Source: Alphaproteobacteria bacterium | GTDB lineage: Bacteria; Pseudomonadota; Alphaproteobacteria; GCA-2731375 | Direction of reading: 5' to 3' | Assembly (NCBI GenBank): GCA_016776605.1 | Contig: JADHTB010000002.1 | Span: 318,842-382,841, forward strand | Length of the DNA stretch: 64,000 nt | Shown: positions 9,203-17,702 of the stretch, piece after piece | How the letters are laid out: the number at the start of each line of letters is the position of its first letter | Position numbering within the stretch: position 1 is the stretch's first letter | Notes under the pieces: generated by a model | Seen by the model: the letters and a program-made list of their open reading frames with translations, nothing else | What the model was told of the DNA's origin: nothing | Database searches by the model: none | Position numbers and translations under genes: made by a program

Positions 9203-10831
9203 ATGCTTGGCCTGATGCAGGATCGCCCATTGTTGATTTCGTCGCTGATCGATTTCGCGGCGCAATATCATGGCGATGTGGAAATCGTTTCCCGCAGCGT
9301 GGAAGGCCCGATCCACCGCTATACCTATAGCGACGCCAATCACCGCGCCAGACAGCTTGCCCAGGCCCTGGGCGCCCTTGGCGTCAGCCTGGGCGACCGG
9401 GTCGGAACCCTGGCCTGGAACGGTTACCGCCATCTGGAATGCTATTACGGCGTATCGGGTATCGGCGCGGTGCTGCACACCCTCAACCCCCGCCTGTTTC
9501 CCGAACAGATCGTCTATATCGCCAATCATGCCGAAGACCGGGTGCTGTTCACCGAATTGACCTTCGTGCCGCTGTTGGAAGGCATCGTCGATCAATTAAG
9601 CAGTGTCGAAGCGATCGTCATCATGACCGACCGGGCGCATATGCCGGAAACCTCGCTGCCGAATGTGCATTGCTATGAAGATCTGTTGGCGGCCCAGGAT
9701 GGCAGCTTGCAATGGCCCAGTTTCAACGAGCGGACGGCATCCTCGCTTTGCTACACCTCCGGCACGACGGGCAACCCCAAGGGCGTGTTGTATTCCCACC
9801 GCTCCACCGTCCTGCATTCCTTGTCATCATGCAGCCAGGATGTCCTGGGCCTGTCCTCGCACGATAGTGTGCTGCCAGTGGTGCCGATGTTTCACGCCAA
9901 TTCCTGGGGCATCGCCTATGCCGCGCCCATGTGTGGCGCCAAATTGGTGCTGCCGGGCATGGGAATGGACGGCGCCTCGATCTATGAGTTGTTGGAGACG
10001 GAAAAGGTGACCCTGTCGGCGGGGGTGCCCACCGTCTGGCTGATGCTGTTGCAATATCTGCGCGAGAGCGGCAAAAAACTGCCCCATATGAGCCGCACGG
10101 TGATCGGTGGCTCCGCCGCGCCCGCCTCCATGATCGAGGCTTTCGAGCATGATTATGACGTCACGGTCATTCATGCCTGGGGCATGACGGAGATGAGCCC
10201 GCTTGGCACCACCGGCAATTTGAAAGCCAAGATGGAGTGTCTGGATTATAGCGAAAAGCTGCGCTTCAAATCCAAACAGGGCCGCGCCATATATGGCGTC
10301 GATATGAAAATCACCGATGACGCGGGCCAGGAATTGTCCCGCGACGGTAAGGCGTTCGGCCATTTGATGGTGCGGGGGCCGTGGATCACCAAAGGCTATT
10401 TCAGGGCCGAGGGCGGCGGTGTTCTGGACGCTGATGATTGGTTTGACACCGGCGATGTGGCGACCCTGGATGACGAGGGCTACATGCAGATCACCGATCG
10501 CTCCAAGGATGTCATTAAATCGGGCGGCGAATGGATCAGTTCGATAGATCTGGAAAACATTGCCGTCGGCCATCCGGAAGTAACGGAGGCGGCGGTGATC
10601 GGCGTGGCGCACCCGAAATGGGACGAACGGCCACTGCTTATTATTGTCCGCAACGAAGGCAGCGCGGTGGAAGCTGCTGAAATTCTGCAATTCATGAAGG
10701 GCAAGATCGCCTCATGGTGGATGCCTGACGATGTGACCTTCGTGGACGAAATTCCCCACACCGCCACCGGCAAGATCCAAAAGCTGCAACTGCGCGAACA
10801 GTTCGCCGATTATAAACTGCCCACGGCATAG
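9203..10831 (+). CDS. AMP-forming acyl-CoA synthetase (AlkK/DmdB-like)
   Basis: This 542-residue enzyme of the ANL superfamily activates a carboxylic acid to its acyl-CoA through an acyl-adenylate. Motif A3 is seen as [19 protein letters not shown]. The A5-A8 region includes [28 protein letters not shown] and [13 protein letters not shown], and the C-terminal catalytic Lys is in TATGKIQK. The family includes medium/long-chain fatty acid ligases (AlkK) and methylmercaptopropionate-CoA ligases (DmdB); the substrate cannot be separated by eye. A clear CCGGAGG lies 7 bp before the ATG. It is divergent from the two oxygenases, possibly the same catabolic locus. Confidence 0.92.
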   Translation: MLGLMQDRPLLISSLIDFAAQYHGDVEIVSRSVEGPIHRYTYSDANHRARQLAQALGALGVSLGDRVGTLAWNGYRHLECYYGVSGIGAVLHTLNPRLFPEQIVYIANHAEDRVLFTELTFVPLLEGIVDQLSSVEAIVIMTDRAHMPETSLPNVHCYEDLLAAQDGSLQWPSFNERTASSLCYTSGTTGNPKGVLYSHRSTVLHSLSSCSQDVLGLSSHDSVLPVVPMFHANSWGIAYAAPMCGAKLVLPGMGMDGASIYELLETEKVTLSAGVPTVWLMLLQYLRESGKKLPHMSRTVIGGSAAPASMIEAFEHDYDVTVIHAWGMTEMSPLGTTGNLKAKMECLDYSEKLRFKSKQGRAIYGVDMKITDDAGQELSRDGKAFGHLMVRGPWITKGYFRAEGGGVLDADDWFDTGDVATLDDEGYMQITDRSKDVIKSGGEWISSIDLENIAVGHPEVTEAAVIGVAHPKWDERPLLIIVRNEGSAVEAAEILQFMKGKIASWWMPDDVTFVDEIPHTATGKIQKLQLREQFADYKLPTA

Positions 10832-10876
10832 ACCGGCCGCCCAGGTACCGCCCCGCGCCTTGGCGCGCGAAAAAAC

Positions 10877-11656
10877 CTAAGCGGCCCGTTCCATCTTCCA
10901 TTTGTGGATGAAGCGTTCGACGACCGGGTTGCCGGTATCCGCGATGTCACCCGGCGGGCCGGACCAGGCGACCTTGCCCTCATGCAACAGCACGATCTGG
11001 TCGGCGATCTTGATCGCGGTATTGATGTCGGAGGTGATGGACAGCGCCGTGGCGCCCAATTCGCGGACGTTGCGGACAATCAGGCTGGCGATGACGTTCG
11101 ACATGATGGGGTCCAGCCCCGCGGTCGGTTCATCCAGCAGGATAATTTCCGGCTGGCTGGCAATGGCCCGGGCCAGGCCAACGCGTTTTTGCATGCCCCC
11201 CGACAATTCAGACGGCAGTAAATCCGCCACCGCCGCGCCCAATCCGACCGAGCGCAGGCAGTCCACCGCCATAACATGGGCCTGTTCTTTATTCAGTTCT
11301 TTCCGCTGCAATTGGCGAAAGGCGACGTTATGCCAGACCGGCAGGCTGTCGAATAACGCCGCCTGCTGAAACAGCATGCCGCAGCGGCTCAACAGTTGAT
11401 CCCGTTCCCGGCCACGCAGGCTGACCGTGTCCTGGCCATCAATGCGGATGGCGCCGCTGTCGGGGTGCACCAGCCCCATGACGCATTTCAAGGTCAGGGT
11501 TTTGCCGGAACCGGATTCCCCCAGCAGAACCAAAGACTTGCCGTCATCAATTGAGAAATCAATGCCGTCCAGGACCCGCTCGCCAGCAAAGGATTTACAC
11601 AATCCCTCAACAGCGATTTTGGCGACGGCGATTTTGGCTGTGTCCTGGCCCGTCAT
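10877..11656 (-). CDS. MlaF-like ABC transporter ATPase with a substituted H-loop
   Basis: The 259-residue ATPase resembles MlaF, the motor of MCE-type lipid transport between inner and outer membrane. Walker A (LGESGSGKT), Q-loop (LFQQAALFD), signature (LSGGMQKRVGLARAI) and Walker B plus D-loop (IILLDEPTAGLDP) are intact. The H-loop reads SITSDINTA: the switch His of the usual ITHD is Ser (TCC codon near 11040). No MlaE-type permease adjoins it, and the window's mlaD gene lies 9 kb away. It is therefore either an orphan ATPase working with distant subunits or a diverging copy with altered turnover. It sits 26 bp downstream of the MBL hydrolase. Confidence 0.87.
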   Translation of the reverse strand: MTGQDTAKIAVAKIAVEGLCKSFAGERVLDGIDFSIDDGKSLVLLGESGSGKTLTLKCVMGLVHPDSGAIRIDGQDTVSLRGRERDQLLSRCGMLFQQAALFDSLPVWHNVAFRQLQRKELNKEQAHVMAVDCLRSVGLGAAVADLLPSELSGGMQKRVGLARAIASQPEIILLDEPTAGLDPIMSNVIASLIVRNVRELGATALSITSDINTAIKIADQIVLLHEGKVAWSGPPGDIADTGNPVVERFIHKWKMERAA

Positions 11657-11682
11657 GTTGGCTGCCCGCGCAATTTCAACGT

Positions 11683-12591
11683 CTAGACCGTCCGATAGAA
11701 CGAACCGGGGCCCGGCTCGCCATCACAGGCGGCCCGGTGGGTCGCCACCATATGCACCAGATGGGACAGCACGGAACGGGCGGCGGCGGAATGCAGGCTT
11801 TCGGGCACCTCGCGGTACATGCTTTTCACCATGTCGGGAATATGGCCGATTTTCTGTTCCAGACATTCGGCGATTTGTTCTTCCCGCTCTTCCCGATGCT
11901 TCACCAACTCGCCGACAAAGGCCCTTGGCTGATCGATCCTGGGGCCGTGGGTCGGCCAATAGTGATCGTCGGAGCGCAGCAGCAGCTTTCGCAGACTTTC
12001 CATATAGCGGAACATGTCGCCGTCAGGCGGCGAGACGATGGTGGTGGACCAGCCCATGACATGATCGCCGGAAAACAGGGTGTTCTCCTCGCGCAGGTGG
12101 TAGCAGGTATGGTTCGAGGTGTGGCCCGGCGTATAGACCGCCTGCAAGGCCCAATCCTTGGTTTCCAGGGTGTCGCCGTCATTGGCCAGGGTGTCGGGTG
12201 TATAGTCCATATCCCCGCCTTCCGCCGGGGCGCCATCGCTAATGGCCTTCTTATCGCGGCCATGGCCGTGCGGCCCGCAGCCCCAGATATGGGCGCCCGT
12301 GGCGGCCTTTAAGGGGGCTGCCCCTGGGGAATGGTCGCTGTGGGTATGGGTGATGATAATATGGCTGACCGTCTCGCCCTTGACGGCGTTCAGAATGGCC
12401 TCGATATGGGCCGGATCGTTGGGGCCGGGATCAATCACGCCAACCTGGCCATGACCGATGATATAGGTGCCGGTGCCATGCAGAGTAAAGGCCGAGGGAT
12501 TGGGCGCGATGACCCGGCGGATCAATGGCGAGATTTGATCGGCCACACCGTATTCAAAGGTGACATCTTTCTTAAACGGAATATTGGCCAT
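11683..12591 (-). CDS. MBL-fold metallo-hydrolase (glyoxalase II / LACTB2-like)
   Basis: A 302-residue metallo-beta-lactamase-fold hydrolase. The zinc motif appears as THTHSDHSPG, with later metal ligands in TPGHTSNHTCY and LFSGDHVMGW. The C-terminal helical extension (DHYWPTHGPRID onward) is like that of LACTB2/RNase Z-related single-domain hydrolases. The substrate is unknown; thioesters or glutathione conjugates are the common guess. The frame is open to 12753, but the start was set at MANIPFKKD (12591), where a GGAGAG box lies about 8 bp upstream. The N-terminal residues before it are low-complexity and unconserved in appearance. Confidence 0.88.
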   Translation of the reverse strand: MANIPFKKDVTFEYGVADQISPLIRRVIAPNPSAFTLHGTGTYIIGHGQVGVIDPGPNDPAHIEAILNAVKGETVSHIIITHTHSDHSPGAAPLKAATGAHIWGCGPHGHGRDKKAISDGAPAEGGDMDYTPDTLANDGDTLETKDWALQAVYTPGHTSNHTCYHLREENTLFSGDHVMGWSTTIVSPPDGDMFRYMESLRKLLLRSDDHYWPTHGPRIDQPRAFVGELVKHREEREEQIAECLEQKIGHIPDMVKSMYREVPESLHSAAARSVLSHLVHMVATHRAACDGEPGPGSFYRTV

Positions 12592-12864
12592 GCAGGGCTC
12601 TCCAGAAATTATCGAGCGGCGTATTCCGGGCGAATCCACCAATGCAATGATGAATATGGACGCTGGCGCGCTTTCAGACAATATTGAATTGTTTGCGGGC
12701 GGCGACAAGCCTCCCCGGCTCGGGCGCCGCCCTGCCGAAACCCGGCCTGACATTAACCATTATTTTGACACCGGCCGTCCCAAAATCCACGGAATCGTTA
12801 ATGAATTTGCCCCGAATCGGGATCGCTCGTCGCCTAAGTCATTGATATCCTTAACGGGTGATAT

Positions 12865-12881
12865 TGGCATGTGTTTTGCAT
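12865..12881 (+). promoter_or_regulatory. Sigma-54 (RpoN) type promoter
   Basis: TGGCATGTGTTTTGCAT matches the -24/-12 consensus TGGCAC-N5-TTGCW at nearly every position, with the required GG-to-GC spacing. Transcription would begin near 12891 and run rightward into a highly structured leader and then the small membrane protein gene at 13063. The 270 bp to the left (12592-12864) hold nothing recognisable. No enhancer-binding site was identified. Confidence 0.7.
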
Positions 12882-12891
12882 ATTATTCAAT

Positions 12892-13010
12892 GGCAGCGAC
12901 CTGTGAGGGTCGAACGACCACACCTAGGGGATACCCTCACCTTCTAGGTGGCCGAGACGGCGGTCCTTCGGGGCCGCCGTTGCCATTTCTCCCCTCCTGC
13001 TACGGCGGTT
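12892..13010 (+). ncRNA. Candidate structured RNA: H-type pseudoknot plus UUCG hairpin and competing hairpin
   Basis: Two perfect interleaved stems are visible. GTGAGGGT (12903-12910) pairs with ACCCTCAC (12933-12940), and CACCTAG (12921-12927) pairs with CTAGGTG (12944-12950), giving an H-type pseudoknot. A 10-bp hairpin with a C(UUCG)G tetraloop follows at 12957-12980, with only a weak T-rich tail. ACGGCGG recurs at 13002-13008 and could compete for CCGCCGT (12974-12980), as in an on/off expression platform. It could be a small RNA or a riboswitch-like leader of the gene at 13063. It matches no RNA family I recognise. The segment contains CCTCACCTT, which could also pair with Shine-Dalgarno sequences. 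Confidence 0.5.
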
Positions 13011-13062
13011 TCCAATCGCGGCGCATTTTGCCATTATGGCAGCGCGACTTGGGGGATCAGGT

Positions 13063-13311
13063 ATGCGGATTTATCACGACGATTTGTGGCGGCGGACCGG
13101 CGGCGGGCTGTTTGGCCTGGGTTTGTGCGCCGTTGGCGTATTCAGCCTGTTGCAGATACCCAACGCGCCCGATGCGATGCTGGCCGACCGCGCCCTGTGG
13201 CTGGGCATCACCATGATTATCGCCGGCATTGCCGCCATCCTGGCCTCGTGGCTGGCCCCCGACCTCTCGGGCATCTGGTGCCGTTCGCCGCGCTTTCCGC
13301 CGAAAAAATAA
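13063..13311 (+). CDS. Small two-helix membrane protein, unknown function
   Basis: An 82-residue protein with a basic cytoplasmic-looking N-terminus (MRIYHDDLWRRTGG). It has two hydrophobic segments at about residues 14-33 and 44-65 and a basic C-terminal tail (RSPRFPPKK). I do not recognise the family. The start at 13063 is supported by a GGGGGAT box about 8 bp upstream; an in-frame ATG at 13036 is an alternative. It is the first gene after the sigma-54 promoter and structured leader and lies 99 bp before the thioesterase on the same strand. Confidence 0.6.
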   Translation: MRIYHDDLWRRTGGGLFGLGLCAVGVFSLLQIPNAPDAMLADRALWLGITMIIAGIAAILASWLAPDLSGIWCRSPRFPPKK

Positions 13312-13410
13312 CCGGCTTACTTGATCCGGTTTGCAGTTTAACGGCCCCGCACGTTATACCCCTGATCGGGCTGTGCAAGCCAATGATCCGGGTGAGCGGG
13401 GACGCGAGAA

Positions 13411-13851
13411 ATGAACGATACCACCACAGACTATGGCCAGGAACGCCTGGCGATGATGCAGGAACGCATGCTGGGCAGGGGTTTCGGCGCCATTCTGGGA
13501 CCAAAGCTGGAGGTTCTGGAGGAAGGCTATTGCCGCATGGTGCTGCCCTGGCGCGAGGATTTGTCCCGTGGCGATGCCCTGATCCATGGTGGCGTCACCG
13601 CCGCGTTGATCGACAAGGCCGGCACTGCGGCGGCCTGGTCCTATCTGGATATACCCGAGGGCACGCGCGGCTCCACCGTATCCATGAACGTTAATTTCCT
13701 GGAAGGCGCCGTGGGCGATATGATCGCCGAGGCACGTACCGTCCGGCGCGGTGGCTCCATCGTAGTGATCGACGTGGACGTCAAGAATACCGACGGCGTC
13801 ATGCTGGCCAAGGGACTGGTAACCTACAAGCTGTCCCGGCCCAGGACTTGA
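13411..13851 (+). CDS. PaaI-type hotdog-fold thioesterase
   Basis: A 146-residue single hotdog-domain protein. The family signature is seen in DALIHGGVTAALIDKAGTAAAW, with catalytic-type Asp in the following helix, and later MNVNFLEGAVGD and GGSIVVIDVDVKNTDG strands. PaaI-like enzymes hydrolyse acyl- or phenylacetyl-CoA thioesters and often rescue CoA from dead-end intermediates. The substrate cannot be assigned. The 99-bp gap from the small membrane protein leaves co-transcription possible but unproven. Downstream lies a repeat-rich gap of 318 bp before the convergent thiSG. Confidence 0.85.
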   Translation: MNDTTTDYGQERLAMMQERMLGRGFGAILGPKLEVLEEGYCRMVLPWREDLSRGDALIHGGVTAALIDKAGTAAAWSYLDIPEGTRGSTVSMNVNFLEGAVGDMIAEARTVRRGGSIVVIDVDVKNTDGVMLAKGLVTYKLSRPRT

Positions 13852-13892
13852 CAGTAATTTCAAATAGTTAAGTCAAATATTTAAAGCTGACC

Positions 13893-13983
13893 CGTCACTC
13901 CCGCCCCCGCCTTCGCGAGGACAGGCTTCGCGGGAGTCCAGAAGTGTGGGTAGGTATGGATTCCCGCTTTCGCGGGAATGACG
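13893..13983. repeat. Short palindromic intergenic repeat (TIR about 12 bp)
   Basis: The ~91-bp element starts with CGTCACTCCCGC and ends with GCGGGAATGACG, inverted copies with one mismatch. Inside are a perfect 8-bp stem hairpin (ATTCCCGC-TTTC-GCGGGAAT, 13960-13979) and a second GCGGGAGT arm. This is the style of dispersed GC-rich intergenic repeats common in alphaproteobacterial genomes. It may help terminate transcription of the thioesterase or thiSG. Confidence 0.65.
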
Positions 13984-14169
13984 AGTTATTGCAATCGTTT
14001 AAGGCATAATTCCAGACAAATAACTTTCGGAGTATATCTTAACCAATTGATATACCGTACTAATCGTGCGAATAGATGCCAAAGTTCGCAGGAATGACGG
14101 GTTATTGCAATCGTTTGAGGTATCAATGCAGACGATTAACTTACAAAATATCACTTAACGCATTGATAT
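13969..14169. repeat. Imperfect tandem duplication, ~85-bp units at 116-117-bp period
   Basis: The segment 13969-14053 recurs, diverged, at 14085-14169. The best-kept part, GTTATTGCAATCGTTT, begins at 13985 and again at 14101, and TTAAC plus ATTGATAT recur near both unit ends. The second unit starts with a degraded copy of the palindromic repeat's right end (TTCGCAGGAATGACGG). The duplication fills the rest of the 318-bp gap between the thioesterase and thiSG, which holds no gene. Confidence 0.6.
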
Positions 14170-15192
14170 TTATATCAATCCAGCCAGCGGCGATGACGGA
14201 TCGGCGTACATCTTCCTGGGCATGCGGCCGGCCAGATAGGCTTCACGTCCCGCAATGACCGCGTGCTTCATGGCCCGCGCCATGCGGATCGGGTCCTTGG
14301 CCTCGGCGATGGCCGTGTTCATCAAAACACCGTCGCAGCCCAGTTCCATGGCGATGGCCGCGTCCGAGGCGGTGCCGACGCCGGCATCGACGATCACCGG
14401 CACATTGGCGTTCTCGATGATCATCCGGATGTTGACCGGGTTTTGCACGCCCAGACCAGAGCCGATGGGCGCGCCCAACGGCATAATGGCGCAACAGCCG
14501 ATCTCTTCCAGCACCTTGGCCTGGATCGGATCATCGCTGCAGTAAACCATTACCTGGAAACCCTCTTTGATGAGCATTTCCGCCGCCCGCAGGGTTTCCG
14601 GCATATTCGGGTACAGGGTTTTCTTGTCGCCCAGCACTTCCAGTTTGACCAGATCCCAGCCGCCCGCTTCCCGCGCCAGGCGCAGGGTCCGCACTGCATC
14701 TTCACCGGTGAAACAGCCGGCGGTGTTGGGCAGATAGATGAATTTTTTCGGATCGATGTGATCGACCAGCATTTCCTTGTCCGGGTCGGTGACGTTGACC
14801 CGGCGCACGGCAACGGTAACCATTTCGGCGCCGGCGGCCACCACGGCGCGAAAATTCTCGTCATAGGATTGGTATTTACCGGTCCCCACGATCAGGCGCG
14901 AATGCAGCTTTCGCCCGGCCACCATCCAGCTGTCGTCGGTATTGGCATTGTCCGAATCGTCGTTCAAATCGCCGTCTCCGTCATTTTTCGCGTCGCCGCC
15001 GCCAATGAAGTGCACGATTTCCAGGCGATCGCCATCGGATACCATGGTTTTGCCGTAGGCGGAGCGCGGCACGATCTCTAAATTATGCTCCAAGGCAATC
15101 TTGCGGGCGTCCAACCCCAAATCCTGCAACAGCGCCGTAACGCTGAGAGAGGTGGGAATTTCGCGGTTTTCACCGTTAATAACAACGCGCAT
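14170..15192 (-). CDS. thiSG: ThiS-ThiG fusion (sulfur carrier protein / thiazole synthase)
   Basis: The 340-residue protein joins the ThiS ubiquitin-like sulfur carrier (residues ~1-66, ending HFIGGG) to ThiG thiazole synthase (~residue 90 on). They are separated by an acidic Asp/Asn-rich linker of roughly 25 residues. ThiG blocks include [15 protein letters not shown], the Schiff-base Lys of [10 protein letters not shown], and [15 protein letters not shown]. ThiG makes the thiazole phosphate of thiamine from deoxyxylulose-5-P, dehydroglycine and ThiS-thiocarboxylate. The fusion is known in some alphaproteobacteria. It buries the Gly-Gly that must be a free C-terminus, so cleavage is expected. 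The start at 15192 has an AAGGAAC box upstream; 15267 is an in-frame alternative. Confidence 0.93.
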   Translation of the reverse strand: MRVVINGENREIPTSLSVTALLQDLGLDARKIALEHNLEIVPRSAYGKTMVSDGDRLEIVHFIGGGDAKNDGDGDLNDDSDNANTDDSWMVAGRKLHSRLIVGTGKYQSYDENFRAVVAAGAEMVTVAVRRVNVTDPDKEMLVDHIDPKKFIYLPNTAGCFTGEDAVRTLRLAREAGGWDLVKLEVLGDKKTLYPNMPETLRAAEMLIKEGFQVMVYCSDDPIQAKVLEEIGCCAIMPLGAPIGSGLGVQNPVNIRMIIENANVPVIVDAGVGTASDAAIAMELGCDGVLMNTAIAEAKDPIRMARAMKHAVIAGREAYLAGRMPRKMYADPSSPLAGLI

Positions 15193-15393
15193 GAGCCAGC
15201 GTTCCTTGATCACGAAAACAAAATAGACCGTCAGTGGAATTATGGGAAGGCGGAGCGCACCTTTCAAGCAGCGGCAGATGAATTTGCCGGATCATGCCGC
15301 ATCATGCCGGATCATACTGGGGCGTCTCTGGCTTCCCTATCCACCAGCATGGCAGTATATAGAAGGTAGTTTCCTTGTCATTGGTGAAATCCC

Positions 15394-15831
15394 ATGCCCG
15401 CTAAAATATTGGTCCTGAATGGTCCCAACCTGAACATGCTGGGCACCCGCGAGCCGACGATCTATGGCCACGAAACCCTGGATGATGTGAACGCCGCCAT
15501 TCAGCGCCGGGCGGGCGAACTTGGCGTTGCCGCCGATTGCCGGCAAAGCAACAGCGAGGGAGAGCTGGTCACCTGGATCCAGCAGGCCCGTGGCGAGGCC
15601 GCCGCCATCATTATCAATGCCGGGGCCTATTCCCACACCTCGATCGCCATACCCGACGCCCTGCGGGCCGTGGGGCTGCCGGTCTACGAGGTGCATCTAT
15701 CAAACATTTACCAACGCGAAAGCTTCCGGCATCATTCCTATATCTCCGCCGTGGCTGTGGCGGTGATATGCGGCCTGGGCCTGGATGGATATTTATATGC
15801 GTTGACCGCTGCCGCGAAAGCGGCCGGCTAG
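15394..15831 (+). CDS. aroQ: Type II 3-dehydroquinate dehydratase
   Basis: AroQ dehydrates 3-dehydroquinate to 3-dehydroshikimate in aromatic amino acid synthesis. The 145 residues are the normal type II length. The N-terminal ILVLNGPNLNMLGTREPTIYG carries the active-site Asn and the flexible-loop Arg and Tyr. INAGAYSHTSIAIPDAL and VHLSNIYQRESFRHHSYIS supply the remaining catalytic His and Arg residues. It is followed after 24 bp by accB and accC, an arrangement widely conserved in alphaproteobacteria. Confidence 0.97.
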   Translation: MPAKILVLNGPNLNMLGTREPTIYGHETLDDVNAAIQRRAGELGVAADCRQSNSEGELVTWIQQARGEAAAIIINAGAYSHTSIAIPDALRAVGLPVYEVHLSNIYQRESFRHHSYISAVAVAVICGLGLDGYLYALTAAAKAAG

Positions 15832-15855
15832 CGCGGCAGAGAGGCAAGAGGCGAA

Positions 15856-16311
15856 ATGGCAAAATCCGAGGTTGATAAAGACCTGATCCGCGAACTGGCC
15901 GCCCTGATGGACGAGACCGGATTAAGCGAGATCGAGATCGAAGGCGTCGATAAACGCATGCGGTTGGTGCGCGCCGTGGCACCCGTTGCGCCGGCGTTTG
16001 CGGCCCTGGCGCCCGCTGCCCCTGTTGCCGCAATTGCCCCAATCGCGGCTGCCCCGGAGAGCGATTTATCCAATCATCCCGGCGCTTTGCTGTCGCCGAT
16101 CGTGGGCACCGCCTTTCAGGCCGGCTCGCCCGATGATGCGCCCTTTGTCAAAGTTGGCGATCACGTCGCCGCCGGGCAGACCCTGCTGGTGATCGAGGCG
16201 ATGAAGACCTTCAACGAAATCCCCTCTACCTGCGCCGGCGTGGTGCGGCAGATCCTGTTTGAAAACGCCTCGCCGGTGGAATACGGCGAAGTTTTGATGA
16301 TTATCGATTAA
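15856..16311 (+). CDS. accB: Acetyl-CoA carboxylase biotin carboxyl carrier protein
   Basis: This 151-residue BCCP is the mobile biotin-bearing subunit of acetyl-CoA carboxylase, the first committed step of fatty acid synthesis. The N-terminal domain (residues ~1-40) is followed by an Ala/Pro-rich swinging linker (~40-75) and the biotinyl domain. The biotin-accepting Lys is K117 in VIEAMKTFNEI. An AGAGG ribosome-binding site lies just upstream of the ATG. Eight bases separate it from accC, as is usual for the pair. Confidence 0.97.
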   Translation: MAKSEVDKDLIRELAALMDETGLSEIEIEGVDKRMRLVRAVAPVAPAFAALAPAAPVAAIAPIAAAPESDLSNHPGALLSPIVGTAFQAGSPDDAPFVKVGDHVAAGQTLLVIEAMKTFNEIPSTCAGVVRQILFENASPVEYGEVLMIID

Positions 16312-16319
16312 TCCCCATC

Positions 16320-17663
16320 ATGTTCGACAAGGTTCTTATTGCCAATCGTGGCGAAATTGCGCTTCGCCTGCACCGGGCCTGCCGGGAAATGGGTATCCGC
16401 ACGGTGGCGGTCCATTCCACGGCGGATAGCGACGCCATGCATGTGCGCCTGGCCGATGAAAGCGTCTGCATTGGCCCACCGTCCGCCATTGACAGCTATC
16501 TGAATATTCCCGCGATCCTGGCGGCGGCGGAAATTACGGGCAGCGACGGGATTCATCCCGGCTATGGTTTTCTGTCGGAAAACGCCGAATTCGCCCATAT
16601 TGTTGAAGAGCACGGCTATACCTTTATCGGCCCCAGCGAACAGCATATCCGCATCATGGGCGATAAGATCCAGGCCAAGAAAACCGTGGACGAATTGGGT
16701 ATCCCGGTGGTGCCGGGCAGCGATGGCGCCATTACGGATAGTGATGAAGCCAGGGCGTTGGCTGAACAGATGGGCTATCCGGTGCTGATCAAGGCGGCCT
16801 CGGGCGGGGGCGGCCGGGGTATGAAACTGGTCCGCCAGGGCAGCGAATTCGCCGCTGCCCTGACCGCCGCGCGCACGGAAAGCAAGGCCGCCTTCAATGA
16901 CGACACGGTCTATCTTGAAAAGTATCTGGAGCGCCCGCGCCATATCGAGGTACAGGTGATTGGCGACGGTACCGGCAAGGTGGTGCATCTGGGCGAACGG
17001 GACTGCTCGTTGCAACGGAACAACCAGAAAATCCTGGAAGAGGCCCCCTCACCGGCCCTGAACGAATTCACCCGCAAAAAGATCGGTCAGGTGGTGGTGG
17101 ACGCCCTGTCCCGCATCAAATACACCTCGCTGGGCACAGTGGAATTCCTCTACGAGAATGGTGAATTCTACTTCATTGAGATGAATACCCGCCTGCAGGT
17201 GGAGCATCCCGTGACCGAGGCGATCACCGGTATCGACCTGGTGCGCGAACAGATCCGCATTGCCGCCGGGGCGCCGCTGTCGTTCAGCCAGGAGGATATC
17301 CGCTTTTCCGGCCATGCCATCGAATGCCGGATCAATGCCGAACATCCCACCACATTCGTCCCCTCGCCGGGCAGGGTGGGTGATTTCCACGCGCCGGGCG
17401 GCCTGGGCGTGCGGGTCGATTCCGCGCTTTACGCCGGCTATCGCATTCCGCCCAATTACGATAGCCTGATCGCCAAGCTGGTGGTGCATGGAACCACCCG
17501 CAACGATTGCCTGATGCGGTTGAGCCGAGCGCTGGGTGAATTCGTCATCGACGGCATCGACGTCAACATCCCCCTGCATGCCGCGTTGATCCAGCAGCAG
17601 AATTTTATCGACGGGGATTATCACATCCACTGGCTGGAAGAATTTCTCGCCCGGCAAAGCTGA
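16320..17663 (+). CDS. accC: Acetyl-CoA carboxylase biotin carboxylase subunit
   Basis: AccC is an ATP-grasp enzyme of 447 residues, full length, that carboxylates biotin on AccB with ATP and bicarbonate. The N-terminal MFDKVLIANRGEIALRLHRAC, the glycine-rich ATP loop KAASGGGGRGMKLV, the bicarbonate/biotin site YFIEMNTRLQVEHPVTE and AIECRINAEHP are all present. No good Shine-Dalgarno is visible, so translation is probably coupled to accB. An enoyl-CoA hydratase follows after ~40 bp. Confidence 0.98.
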   Translation: MFDKVLIANRGEIALRLHRACREMGIRTVAVHSTADSDAMHVRLADESVCIGPPSAIDSYLNIPAILAAAEITGSDGIHPGYGFLSENAEFAHIVEEHGYTFIGPSEQHIRIMGDKIQAKKTVDELGIPVVPGSDGAITDSDEARALAEQMGYPVLIKAASGGGGRGMKLVRQGSEFAAALTAARTESKAAFNDDTVYLEKYLERPRHIEVQVIGDGTGKVVHLGERDCSLQRNNQKILEEAPSPALNEFTRKKIGQVVVDALSRIKYTSLGTVEFLYENGEFYFIEMNTRLQVEHPVTEAITGIDLVREQIRIAAGAPLSFSQEDIRFSGHAIECRINAEHPTTFVPSPGRVGDFHAPGGLGVRVDSALYAGYRIPPNYDSLIAKLVVHGTTRNDCLMRLSRALGEFVIDGIDVNIPLHAALIQQQNFIDGDYHIHWLEEFLARQS

Positions 17664-17702
17664 TTTGCAGGCCGTTCTTTAACAATCTGGAGGCATATGA
17701 TC

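Noticed and set aside
9827-10690. 287-codon minus-strand frame inside the acyl-CoA ligase
   Set aside because: Shadow of a well-supported ligase gene; His/Gln/Arg-rich, no domain.
10855-10880. Intrinsic terminator between the acyl-CoA ligase and the MlaF-like gene
   Set aside because: The CGCGCC/GGCGCG hairpin is followed by A on the plus strand, and on the minus strand the T-run precedes the hairpin.
12903-12918. tRNA T-arm (GGGTCGAACGACC)
   Set aside because: Lacks the TTC of the T-loop, and no acceptor or anticodon arm surrounds it.
14263-15081. 272-codon plus-strand frame opposite thiSG
   Set aside because: Antisense shadow with His/Gly-rich composition; thiSG motifs are unambiguous.
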